Of a stretch of 53,167 nucleotides of DNA, positions 32,962-41,317 are shown piece by piece. This DNA is from an uncultured Lachnospiraceae bacterium (GTDB lineage: Bacteria; Bacillota; Clostridia; Lachnospirales; Lachnospiraceae): the NCBI GenBank assembly GCA_947623185.1, contig CANQGL010000009.1, positions 1 through 53,167 of the forward strand. The letters run 5' to 3'. The position numbers were made by a program, and so were the translations under genes. Below the pieces are notes generated by a model. That model did not search any database. It saw only the letters and a program-made list of their open reading frames with translations, and was not told the origin of the DNA. Position 1 is the first letter of the stretch; each line of letters begins with the position of its first letter.

Positions 32962-32991
32962 AAAAAGAGAGCCCCGCTTACGGAACTCTCT
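32962..32991 (-). terminator. Terminator-like hairpin in the scpA leader
   Basis: AGAGAGTTCCG and CGGGGCTCTCT form an 11-bp stem with a 4-nt loop and five T residues follow on the minus strand. It lies downstream of the predicted scpA promoter, so it is either an attenuator for the operon or the terminator of the upstream phosphoesterase gene. Confidence 0.65.
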
Positions 32992-33010
32992 CCTTTGGCA
33001 TTACTGTCTC

Positions 33011-33039
33011 AGTATAGCAGACTTTTTGCCTTCTGTAAA
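33011..33039 (-). promoter_or_regulatory. Promoter of scpAB-nrdDG
   Basis: TTTACA (33034-33039) and TATACT (33011-33016), 17-bp spacer, minus strand, about 80 bp upstream of scpA. Confidence 0.7.
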
Positions 33040-33059
33040 TAGGTTTACCAAAATATTGA

Positions 33060-33929
33060 TTATTTTTTAATAGTCACCACAACAACTTGTGGTTTGTCGT
33101 TTAACCGGATGTTGATCGAATGGGTGCCGAGCCCGCGTCCCACGATCATGCGGCTCGCCTCGCCGTCCGTCTTTTCGCGGCTGAACATCCCCGCGCACCA
33201 CGGGTAGAAGAACTGGTACTGCGGCGTCATCAGGCCGCCCAGAAACGGGATCCGCACCGTGCCCCCGTGGAAGTGGCCCGACAGCGTAAGATCCGCTCCC
33301 CAGGCCGCGTATTCGGGAAAGAAGACGGGGGAATGCGCGATCAGGACCGAGAACCGGTCCGCGGGCGCTTTCCCGAGCTTCGCTTCGATGTAACCCGGCT
33401 TCATGGAGGCCGTTCCCTTGCGGTAGTGCTCCTGCGCGAGATCGAGCCCCACGATCATGATATCGTCCCCGAAAGGCGCCGCCGCGTCGGAAAGATACAC
33501 GACTCCGGCTTCTTTGAGCGCTCTCCGGTAATCCCGGTACATGGTGCCGTAGTAATGGGTCTCCCGCCTCATGCGCTCCTCATGGTTTCCGTTTCCGCAG
33601 AACACCGGGAACTCTTTCGCCAGCGTCCGGAGCAGGTCCAGGGTGACGGAAAGGTCCGCGCTCCCCTTCACGACCATCATGTCGCCGCCGCACAGGACGG
33701 CGTCCGGCTTCTCGGCCCGCACCGCGTCGATCAGACGCCCGTTGCCCGCGCCGAATTCCTTGTCGTGAAGATCGGTGAGGAAGACGAATTTCTTTTCCCC
33801 CTCCCGGATCTTCTGCGAGCGGATCTCGTAATGATCCGTCGCCAGCATATCCCTTTCATAGTGCGACCGCAGCAGACAGGCCCCGCCTGCGGCTGCCGCG
33901 GAGGCGGTCAGCCAATATCTCTGTTTCAT
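33060..33929 (-). CDS. Metallophosphoesterase (YkuE/calcineurin-like)
   Basis: 289 residues from the ATG at 33929, which overlaps the dacF stop (ATGA) and has GGGAG upstream; a longer in-frame start lies inside dacF. An N-terminal hydrophobic signal or anchor is followed by the metal-binding set TDLHD, GGDMM, GNGNHEE and SGHFHGG. The type is like YkuE, a membrane-associated phosphoesterase. Co-translation with a D,D-carboxypeptidase suggests a cell-envelope phosphodiester substrate (inference). Confidence 0.88.
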   Translation of the reverse strand: MKQRYWLTASAAAAGGACLLRSHYERDMLATDHYEIRSQKIREGEKKFVFLTDLHDKEFGAGNGRLIDAVRAEKPDAVLCGGDMMVVKGSADLSVTLDLLRTLAKEFPVFCGNGNHEERMRRETHYYGTMYRDYRRALKEAGVVYLSDAAAPFGDDIMIVGLDLAQEHYRKGTASMKPGYIEAKLGKAPADRFSVLIAHSPVFFPEYAAWGADLTLSGHFHGGTVRIPFLGGLMTPQYQFFYPWCAGMFSREKTDGEASRMIVGRGLGTHSINIRLNDKPQVVVVTIKK

Positions 33930-35461
33930 TTTGTTGCTCCCGTGATCCATGCGCCGTCCGCGCCGACATAATACTGGTTGTCGATCCACGCGTTCCGGAC
34001 CATGCGTCCGTCGCTCCCGAGGTAGAACCAGTACTGCGCGTCCTGCTTCCATTCATTTTTCGCCATGGCTCCGCTGGTCTCGAAATAGTACCAGTCGTCT
34101 CCGCGGACCTGCCAGCCGGTCAGCATCCGTCCCTCCGCGTCGAACAGATAATCCTTACCGTCGACGGTGATCAGGCAGTTCGCCGCGCGCGTCCCGTTTG
34201 CAAACTCAAAGCGCCAGATCTCTCCGTCCTGGATCCAGCGGTTGTAGGACGCCGTGCTGTTCGGATCAGACGCGGTGTCCGGATCGGACGTGGTGCCCGA
34301 GAAGCCGTAATCCAGCATCTTTTTCGTATCGGTATAATGCGTGCCGTTCGCCTTCATGACGACCGCGATCAGCCGCATGCCGTTCCGCTCGACGCAGGTC
34401 ACCAGCGTGTTTCCGGCCAGCGACGTATATCCCGTCTTTCCGCCGACGATCCCCTCGTAATAGCGGGAGTCGTTCGGATATAACATCTTGTGCCCCGGCG
34501 CGATGGTCCGCTCGGAAGCGTTTTTCGTGGCGGGGAATTTGTAGCTTAACGTAGAGCCGATCCGGCAGATCGTCTCGTTCGCGTACGCCGCTTTCGCGAT
34601 CTTCGCCATGTCGCGGCAGGTCGTATAGTGATCGGGGTTGTTGAGCCCGTTCGGATTCACAAAATGCGTGTTGGTGCACCCGAGCGCCTGCGCTTTCGCG
34701 TTCATCATATCGGCAAAGCCCGCGATGCTGCCGCCGACATGCTCGGCCAGCCCGTTCGCCACTTCGTTCGCCGAGCGCAGAAGCAGCCCGTACATGCTGT
34801 CGAGCACCGAGACCTGATCGCCCTCCGTCAGACTTAACGTCACCGCTCCGGACTCAAGATTGGTGGTCGCCGTCTTTGAATAGGTCACGATCTCGTTGGG
34901 TTTCGTGTTCTCCACGACCAGGATCGCCGTCATCAGCTTTGTGATGCTCGCCGGGAACAGTTTTGTGTCCGCATTTTTTTCAAAGAGAACACGGTCGTTC
35001 GTCGCGTCGTACAGGATGCCCGCCTGGGCCTCGATCTGCGGCTTCTCTCCCTGCGGGACGGGGAGCTGCGGTTCCTGCACCTGCGGTCCGGCCTGCGATT
35101 CCATTCCGGGCCCCGTCTGACTGCCCGCTCCGGGCGTTTCCGCCTGCGGCACGGTGTTCGTGTTCACCGGCTCCTTTGTACTGTAACTGCCGGACGAAAC
35201 AAGGGGCGGCGACGCCGTCGCAAATCCCGGCCCTGTCTGGGCCTGCGGCTGCGGTCCGTTCTCGGGCTGCAGGTCCGGTCCCTGCTGCTGCCCCATCCCG
35301 GGCTGCTGATTTACCTGCTGTTCCGTTCCGGGCTGCTGTACATCCTGTCCATTCTCATGGGACGTATCCAGCGGCGTGATCAGAATATCGGCCCGCGCGG
35401 GCTGTGCCGCAGCCAGCGCAAACGTCAGGGCAAACGCCATGATCCGTGCTTTCTTAAACAT
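33926..35461 (-). CDS. dacF: D-alanyl-D-alanine carboxypeptidase with C-terminal cell-wall-binding repeats
   Basis: 511 residues. Signal peptide at about 1-24 (cut after AARA-like), then a Gln/Pro/Gly-rich linker to about 140. The S11 peptidase domain has the three active-site motifs SITK (172-175), SAN near 230 and KTG near 340. The C-terminus (about 430-511) carries Trp/Tyr/Gly repeats of the glucan or choline-binding type (GWQVRGDDWYYF, AWIDNQYYVGADGAW). It trims the terminal D-Ala from peptidoglycan stems. The binding repeats and long linker are additions beyond plain DacF and suggest wall anchoring at a distance. Confidence 0.92.
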   Translation of the reverse strand: MFKKARIMAFALTFALAAAQPARADILITPLDTSHENGQDVQQPGTEQQVNQQPGMGQQQGPDLQPENGPQPQAQTGPGFATASPPLVSSGSYSTKEPVNTNTVPQAETPGAGSQTGPGMESQAGPQVQEPQLPVPQGEKPQIEAQAGILYDATNDRVLFEKNADTKLFPASITKLMTAILVVENTKPNEIVTYSKTATTNLESGAVTLSLTEGDQVSVLDSMYGLLLRSANEVANGLAEHVGGSIAGFADMMNAKAQALGCTNTHFVNPNGLNNPDHYTTCRDMAKIAKAAYANETICRIGSTLSYKFPATKNASERTIAPGHKMLYPNDSRYYEGIVGGKTGYTSLAGNTLVTCVERNGMRLIAVVMKANGTHYTDTKKMLDYGFSGTTSDPDTASDPNSTASYNRWIQDGEIWRFEFANGTRAANCLITVDGKDYLFDAEGRMLTGWQVRGDDWYYFETSGAMAKNEWKQDAQYWFYLGSDGRMVRNAWIDNQYYVGADGAWITGATK

Positions 35462-35616
35462 GTTGATCCTCCGTTTTCAATATGGCCCGGTCCCCCGCGG
35501 TTTATTCGCGCGGGGCCGGTTTTCGGCCGTCCGCCTCCCGGATCCGCTTTCCCGCGAGACCCGTATCCGTCCGGCCGCTTTTGCTTTCGTTTTTCCGCGT
35601 GATTCGATTCCGGCCG

Positions 35617-37446
35617 TTACATCCGCTCCGCCGCCTCGAATCCGAGCAGATCGATGCAGGTCGTCAGGCACGCTCTCGTCAGCGTGACGAGCCCGATGTA
35701 TCCGGCGCGCTTTGCCTCATCTTCCTCCGCGATGATCTTCGTCTCGTGGTAGAAATGGTTCAGCGCGTTTGAAAGTTCATAAATATAGGCGCAGATCTTA
35801 TGCGGCGCAAGTTCCTCGAAGCTGGTATGCATGACCTCGGAGAACCGCGCGAGCGCCAGCATGAGCGTCTTTTCCGGTTCGCCTGCAGGCGGAAGGATGG
35901 TCTCTCCGCCGCATCCGGCCGCGGATACGCTCCCCGTACCCGCATCGCATCCGCACGCCTGTGCCGCGCCTGTTTCGCGGATCGCGGCGTACTTTTTCAG
36001 GATCGAGTTGATCCTCGCCACCGTGTAAAGGATATACGGTCCCGTGTTTCCCTCGAACGAGGTGAACCGGTCGATATCGAAGACATAGTCCTTCGTCGCC
36101 TGATTGGAGAGGTCGCCGTATTTTAAGGCCGCAAGTCCGACGATGCGGGCGGTCTCTTTCGCCTCGCCGCCCTCCATGGCGTGATTTTCGTTCTCCATGA
36201 TCCGCTTATACGCCGCGTCTGTGATCTCCGCGATCAGATCCTCCAGGCGCATGACGCCGCCCTCGCGGGTCTTGAACGGCTTGCCGTCCTTGCCGTTCAT
36301 GGTCCCGAATCCGACGAAATCCATCCGCCGGTCCGGGCTTACGATCCCGGCCTTTTTCGCCACGCGGAAGACCTGCTTGAAATGAAGGTCCTGCCGCTTG
36401 TCCACGACGTAGACATAGTGGTCGGGTTTAAAATCCTGTTCGCGCTCGATGATCGTCGCCAGATCCGAGGTCGCGTAAAGCGACGCGCCGTCGGATTTGC
36501 GGATGATGCAGGGAGGCAGCTCCTTCGCGTCCGTCTCCTCCACAACGTCCACCACCAGCGCGCCCTGGCTCTCGTAAGCGAGACCCTTGTCGGTCAAGTC
36601 CTTAATAAGGCCCGGGATGTACGGTTCGGCGTCGCTCTCGCCCTTCCACAGGTCAAATTCGACATCAAGATTCGCATAGTTCTTTTTCAGATCGGCAAGC
36701 GACACGTTCATGATATGCCGCCAGATCGCCCGGTACGGCGCATAACCGCTCTGGAGCTTGAATGTGGCCTGCTGCGCGCGCTCCTTGAAGGCCGGATCGG
36801 CTTTCGACTTCGCGCTGGCCGCCGGGTAGATCTCTTCCAGCTCGGAGATGGTAAACGGCGCCTCGGCCGGATATTCGCCGGTAAAGCTCTCGTCGAAATA
36901 CGGAAGATTCGGTTTCCGGTCCTTTAATTCTTCAATGATCAGTCCCATCTGAAGACCCCAGTCGCCGAGATGGACGTCGCCGATGACTTTATGCCCGACA
37001 AAGCGCCCCATGCGCTTGATCGCCTCTCCGATGACCGCCGCGCGGAGATGGCCGACATGCAGCGGTTTCGCCACGTTCGCTCCGCCGTAATCGACGATGA
37101 CGGTCTGCTTTTCCTGTACTTCCTCCATGCCGAGTTTGTCGGCCGCGCACATTCCGTTCATGTATTCTGCAAGGAACGGTCCGGCGATCTTTAAGTTGAT
37201 AAAGCCGGGCATGACCGCGCTCACGTCCTCGAAACATCTGCTTTCCTTCAGCTTTTCGACGATCTCGTTCGCGATGTCGATCGGTTTTTTCTTATAGCGC
37301 TTCGCCGCGGCCATCGCACCGTTGCACTGGTATTCGCACAGATCCGGCCGGTTCGACAGCGTCACCTTCGCAAGATCCTCGTCGTATCCGCAGGCCGTAA
37401 AAGCGCTCTGCATCTCCTCCGTGATCAGATCCAGAAATTTTTTCAT
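35617..37446 (-). CDS. argS: Arginine-tRNA ligase
   Basis: 609 residues from the ATG at 37446 (GGAG upstream); an in-frame start at 37482 is less likely. The N-terminal additional domain precedes the class I catalytic core with HVGH at 130-133. As in many ArgRS, no clear KMSK lysine motif is seen; FKTREGG takes its place. The anticodon-binding helices are interrupted by an insert of about 25 residues rich in Ala, Gly and Cys (35880-35985), which other ArgRS lack. No T-box is visible upstream. Confidence 0.95.
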   Translation of the reverse strand: MKKFLDLITEEMQSAFTACGYDEDLAKVTLSNRPDLCEYQCNGAMAAAKRYKKKPIDIANEIVEKLKESRCFEDVSAVMPGFINLKIAGPFLAEYMNGMCAADKLGMEEVQEKQTVIVDYGGANVAKPLHVGHLRAAVIGEAIKRMGRFVGHKVIGDVHLGDWGLQMGLIIEELKDRKPNLPYFDESFTGEYPAEAPFTISELEEIYPAASAKSKADPAFKERAQQATFKLQSGYAPYRAIWRHIMNVSLADLKKNYANLDVEFDLWKGESDAEPYIPGLIKDLTDKGLAYESQGALVVDVVEETDAKELPPCIIRKSDGASLYATSDLATIIEREQDFKPDHYVYVVDKRQDLHFKQVFRVAKKAGIVSPDRRMDFVGFGTMNGKDGKPFKTREGGVMRLEDLIAEITDAAYKRIMENENHAMEGGEAKETARIVGLAALKYGDLSNQATKDYVFDIDRFTSFEGNTGPYILYTVARINSILKKYAAIRETGAAQACGCDAGTGSVSAAGCGGETILPPAGEPEKTLMLALARFSEVMHTSFEELAPHKICAYIYELSNALNHFYHETKIIAEEDEAKRAGYIGLVTLTRACLTTCIDLLGFEAAERM

Positions 37447-37497
37447 GTAAAGTCTCCATTCCGCCGCCCGAAAAGGCGGCACCGTAAGTCTGTTTCC

Positions 37498-38244
37498 TTA
37501 AGTAAAGTAGTAAAGCTGCTGCGGCAGAAGCCCGGTGTTGAATTTGTCGACCGCCGCCTGCACGAAGCTGATCCCGTTTTCAAGGCAGAAAACGCCGTGG
37601 CCGGGGAAGATCGCCTCGACCGGCAGCTTTGCGATCCGGCGCATGGCCTCCGCATACGGGAATAATGTCACGTCATAGAGCGACTGGATCAGCACCTGTC
37701 CGTGCGCGAACACGAAATCGCCCGAGAACAGGCAGTTTTTTCCGTCGATCTGGCCGAACACCACCATGTCCTGCAGGCTGTGCCCCGGGCAGAGATACGC
37801 TTTCAGGGCCAGGTTGCCGACCGTGATGATCTCACCGTCGCGCACGCCCGCGACATGATCCGCCTTCGGATACGAGAAATCGGACGGATACAGGCCGCCC
37901 TTCGCGCCGGCCACGCTGGTCGCGCGCTCGTCGCCCGTCTCGATCGCCTCCGCCTCCAGTTCCGGCGCGTAGATCTCGCATCCGGACAGTTTCTGGATGC
38001 GCGCCGCTCCGCAGGCGTGGTCGCCGTGATAATGCGTAAGGATCACGGCTTTGATGTCCTTTACGGAAAAGCCGTGGCTTTCGATCACCGCGTCCATCCG
38101 CTCCGGCTCCATACCCGTTCCCGAATCGATCAGAACGCAGCCGTCTCCGGTATCGATCAGAAACACGTTGCAGTCGATCTCATTCGTGATTCCGAATCCC
38201 CATTTTCCGCTTGCCACAAGGTATATATGATCCGTGATCTTCAT
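37498..38244 (-). CDS. Metallo-beta-lactamase-fold hydrolase
   Basis: 248 residues. The HYHGDH motif at 71-76 supplies the dinuclear metal site together with the later PGHS, SGDFVF and PGHGV segments. The family includes glyoxalase II-like thioesterases, lactonases and phosphodiesterases; nothing here singles out one. It is followed about 50 nt downstream by argS on the same strand and may share its transcript. Confidence 0.85.
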   Translation of the reverse strand: MKITDHIYLVASGKWGFGITNEIDCNVFLIDTGDGCVLIDSGTGMEPERMDAVIESHGFSVKDIKAVILTHYHGDHACGAARIQKLSGCEIYAPELEAEAIETGDERATSVAGAKGGLYPSDFSYPKADHVAGVRDGEIITVGNLALKAYLCPGHSLQDMVVFGQIDGKNCLFSGDFVFAHGQVLIQSLYDVTLFPYAEAMRRIAKLPVEAIFPGHGVFCLENGISFVQAAVDKFNTGLLPQQLYYFT

Positions 38245-38367
38245 ATCCGTTCCCTCCTGAATTCATTCGGCGTCCGGGCCGAAACGCGGCGCTCGCGCGC
38301 CCTTTCGCTCCGGCATGGTCCGCCGTCTACCCGAATATCTTACCATGACCGGTCCGCAACTTCAAGC

Positions 38368-41223
38368 CTAACGTCCGTTTTTCCTTCCCGTCTGGCCGCC
38401 TTTTCCGGCAGCCGGTCTGTTTCCGTCCTGCGCGGCTCCGGTTTTTCCTGCCTCCGGCCTGTTTTTGTACGCCGCCGGGCCACTTTTTTCTACATCCGGC
38501 CCGTTCTTATATGACGCCTTCTGCGGCTCTTCTTCTCCCAGGCGGATCTTCTCCAGCCGCTCTTTCGTCTTTCCGTCCGCGTGCGACAGCAGGTAATTTT
38601 TTCCGCTCCCCGCGTGTTTTCCCTTCTCCTCAGTGATCAGGCGCTCGACGCGCAGGATCTCCTCGCGAAGGTCCTGGGCCGACAACAGCGTGCAGCCCTG
38701 TCCCCGGATAATAAGCTGTTCCAGCCCGTCCGAAGTGGCGACCGTCACATGATACCGTCGGCCGATCTCATGCGCCAGCTTTTCGATATACTGGTCGGCC
38801 GTCTCCGCTTCCTTCGTGTAGACCACGTTGATGTTGTGGTATTTCAGCGCCTCGCCGGTATTCCCGACCACCTTGTATGCGTCGAATACCACGATCAGCG
38901 TACATTTTACAAATCCCTGATAATTGCAGAGAATGTCCATCAGGCGGTAACGGGCCGCGTCGACGTTCGCCTCCGCGAGCTCATGCAGTTCCTCCCACGC
39001 GAAGATGATGTTGTAGCCGTCGACCAGAAGGTACTCCTCCTCCGGTTCGCCCTCATCCTTTTTCGCCTGTTCGTTCCGGGCGCGGATGATCCGCCTGTTT
39101 TCCTCGCCCGGCTGGTATCTGCGCTTCGGCTCCCCGTAGGTGCGGATAAAGATCTGTTCAAGCTCCTTGTCCTCAAAGTAAGAGGATGAAAGCAGGCCCG
39201 GCGCGGTCTTGGACCGTTCCCGGCCGCCCGGCGAAGAAGCCGGACCGGACGCCGCCGTCTCCACATGCATGTACCGCTTGACCTCGTTCCACGGCACGAC
39301 AAAGCCCGCGCCGTGCGAACAGAATACCGAACCGGCCGGATCCTGCAGATCGAGATCGAAATCGTATCCGATCGCCTCGACGGCCTCATCCTCGTTATGG
39401 CAGGGCTCGTACCCCTTCAGACTGCAAGAGAGCCTGCCCCGTCCCCGCGTGTAGGCGGTCACCTCGCGCTGATAGCCGCGCATCTCGGACACCGGCGCGC
39501 TGCCGCACAGCACCGCCGTATCGCCCTCCTGCACCGGAGCGTCGAATTTTCCCTGCATACGCTCGATATCGTTCATCGCCCGTCCCAACGCCTCGGACGG
39601 GATCTCCAGCCGGAACGCATAGTACGGCTCCAGAAGGCGGCATCCGGCCTCCCTAAGTCCCTGACGGACGGCGCGGTACGTCGCCTGCCTGAAATCCCCG
39701 CCTTCCGTATGCTTGAGGTGGGAACGGCCGCCGACGAGCGTGATCTTCATATCGGTGATCTCGGAGCCGGTCAGCACGCCCCGGTACGGTTTCTCCTCGA
39801 GATGCGTCAGCACCAGCCTTTGCCAGTTGCGGTCCAGCACATCCTCGCTGCAGTTCGCGGCAAACTGCAGTCCGCTCCCGGTCTCGCCCGGTTCCATTAA
39901 AAGATGGACCTCCGCGTAGTGCCGCAGCGGCTCGTAGTGGCCTACGCCCTCGACCGCGCGCAGAATGGTTTCTTTATATACAATATTTCCATCTCCGAAA
40001 ACAATATCGATCCCGAAGCGTTCTTTCATCTGATCCCGGAGGATCTCCATCTGGACGTCGCCCATGACCTTGGCCTGGATCTCGCCCAGCTCCTCGTTCC
40101 AGACGATATGGAGCTGCGGGTCTTCCTCCTCGAGTTCGCGCAGCGCTTTCAGAAGCGTATGCGCGTCCGGGCCCCCGTCGGATGAAACGCGGTATGTGAG
40201 CACGGGTTCCAGAAGAGGGACCGTGATCCCCGCTTCATACCCGAAGCCCTGCCCCGGCCGCGTGCCGGACAGTCCGGTGACCGCGCAGACCGTACCCGCG
40301 CCCGCCTCCGAAACCGTATCGAATTTCGCGCCGGAGTATACGCGGATCTGGTTGATCTTCTCGCCCTTCGCCTTATCGAGCGGTTCGCGCACTTTTAAAG
40401 TCCCGCCGGTGATCTTAAGATGCGTCAGCCGGTTCCCCGGCCCGTCGTGCGTGATCTTGAACACTCTCGCACCGAACGTTTCCGGATAGGACGGACACTC
40501 CGCGTACGTTTCGATGCCGGAGAGAAACTCCTCTACTCCCGTCAGTCTGAGCGCGGAGCCGAAATAGCAGGGGAACAGCTTCCGCTCGCGGATCGCGCGG
40601 CGCACCCCTGACAGGGCGAGCGCTCCGCCCTCCAGATATTCCTCGAGCAGCGCTTCGTCGCACGTCGCCAGCTCTTCCATCAGCGCGTCGTCACCCAAGA
40701 CCTGCCCGCCGTCCGAAACCAGTCCGTCAAAATCCGTAACGGCTCCGTCGAGCCGCAGCTTCAGCTCCGAAAGGAGCCGTTTGCGGTCGGTCCCCGCCTG
40801 GTCCATCTTGTTGACAAATAAAAACGTCGGGATCCGGTAGCGCGAGAGCAGCCGCCACAGAGTTTCCGTGTGGCCCTGCACGCCGTCGGCCCCGTTTATG
40901 ACAAGGATCGCGTAATCGAGTACCTGCAGGGTGCGCTCCATCTCCGACGAGAAATCGACATGGCCCGGCGTATCAAGGAGCGTGACCTCCATCCCGCCGA
41001 ACTTTACCTCAGCCTGTTTGGAAAAGATCGTGATCCCGCGCGCCCTCTCAAGCGCATAATTATCCAGGAACGCGTCGCGGTTATCGACCCGTCCCAGTTT
41101 CCGGATCGTCCCGGTCAGATACAGGATCCCCTCGGAAAGCGTGGTTTTCCCGGCGTCGACATGAGCCAGCAGGCCGATGCAGATATGCTTTCCCTGTTTT
41201 TTTGCTTCCGTCTGTCCGCTCAT
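38368..41223 (-). CDS. TetM/EF-G-like ribosomal GTPase fused to a Rae1/YacP-like NYN endoribonuclease
   Basis: 951 residues, against about 640 for TetM. Residues 1-655 are a translational GTPase of the Tet(M/O) type: AHVDAGKTT (20-28), RGITI (62-66), DTPGH (84-88), NKMD (138-141), then domains II-V with the domain IV block around 570-610 (AYTRGRGRLSC). A linker leads to a NYN/PIN-like nuclease at about 731-865. Its four acidic residues are in place (Asp735 in VDGYN, Asp781 in VVFDAY, Asp810 in ETADQ, Asp832 in TSDGLEQ), as in B. subtilis Rae1, which cleaves mRNA in the ribosomal A site. A basic Lys/Gly/Pro-rich tail (905-951) holds three degenerate repeats. The architecture suggests a factor that enters the A site and cuts mRNA (inference). 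Genuine tetracycline resistance is not supported. Confidence 0.9.
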   Translation of the reverse strand: MSGQTEAKKQGKHICIGLLAHVDAGKTTLSEGILYLTGTIRKLGRVDNRDAFLDNYALERARGITIFSKQAEVKFGGMEVTLLDTPGHVDFSSEMERTLQVLDYAILVINGADGVQGHTETLWRLLSRYRIPTFLFVNKMDQAGTDRKRLLSELKLRLDGAVTDFDGLVSDGGQVLGDDALMEELATCDEALLEEYLEGGALALSGVRRAIRERKLFPCYFGSALRLTGVEEFLSGIETYAECPSYPETFGARVFKITHDGPGNRLTHLKITGGTLKVREPLDKAKGEKINQIRVYSGAKFDTVSEAGAGTVCAVTGLSGTRPGQGFGYEAGITVPLLEPVLTYRVSSDGGPDAHTLLKALRELEEEDPQLHIVWNEELGEIQAKVMGDVQMEILRDQMKERFGIDIVFGDGNIVYKETILRAVEGVGHYEPLRHYAEVHLLMEPGETGSGLQFAANCSEDVLDRNWQRLVLTHLEEKPYRGVLTGSEITDMKITLVGGRSHLKHTEGGDFRQATYRAVRQGLREAGCRLLEPYYAFRLEIPSEALGRAMNDIERMQGKFDAPVQEGDTAVLCGSAPVSEMRGYQREVTAYTRGRGRLSCSLKGYEPCHNEDEAVEAIGYDFDLDLQDPAGSVFCSHGAGFVVPWNEVKRYMHVETAASGPASSPGGRERSKTAPGLLSSSYFEDKELEQIFIRTYGEPKRRYQPGEENRRIIRARNEQAKKDEGEPEEEYLLVDGYNIIFAWEELHELAEANVDAARYRLMDILCNYQGFVKCTLIVVFDAYKVVGNTGEALKYHNINVVYTKEAETADQYIEKLAHEIGRRYHVTVATSDGLEQLIIRGQGCTLLSAQDLREEILRVERLITEEKGKHAGSGKNYLLSHADGKTKERLEKIRLGEEEPQKASYKNGPDVEKSGPAAYKNRPEAGKTGAAQDGNRPAAGKGGQTGRKNGR
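38380..38510 (-). repeat. In-frame repeats encoding the basic C-terminal tail
   Basis: Three degenerate units of about 13-15 codons (YKNGPDVEKSGPAA, YKNRPEAGKTGAA, QDGNRPAAGKGG) encode the Lys/Gly/Pro-rich tail of the GTPase-nuclease fusion. DNA-level similarity suggests recent slippage expansion. Confidence 0.65.
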
Positions 41224-41257
41224 GAAAACGCCTCCTCCCGTGAAAATATACTTAACC

Positions 41258-41286
41258 AGTATAACACAAGAGAAGGCGTTCGTCGA
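41258..41286 (-). promoter_or_regulatory. Promoter of the GTPase-NYN fusion gene
   Basis: TCGACG (41281-41286, 4 of 6 to consensus) and TATACT (41258-41263), 17-bp spacer, minus strand, 35 bp upstream of the start codon. Confidence 0.55.
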
Positions 41287-41317
41287 GATACTGCAACCTT
41301 ACAAAAATGTAAACTTT

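Noticed and set aside
35480-35530. Terminator between argS and dacF
   Set aside because: A GC-rich inverted repeat with bulges is present, but the T run lies on the plus strand where no gene needs it.
37447-37497. T-box riboswitch for argS
   Set aside because: The gap is only about 50 bp and lacks the T-box core sequence; argS probably shares the transcript of the upstream MBL gene.
38368-41223. Tetracycline resistance determinant (tetM-like)
   Set aside because: The GTPase half resembles Tet(M/O), but the protein carries a nuclease fusion and lies between housekeeping genes without mobile DNA. Resemblance alone does not support resistance.
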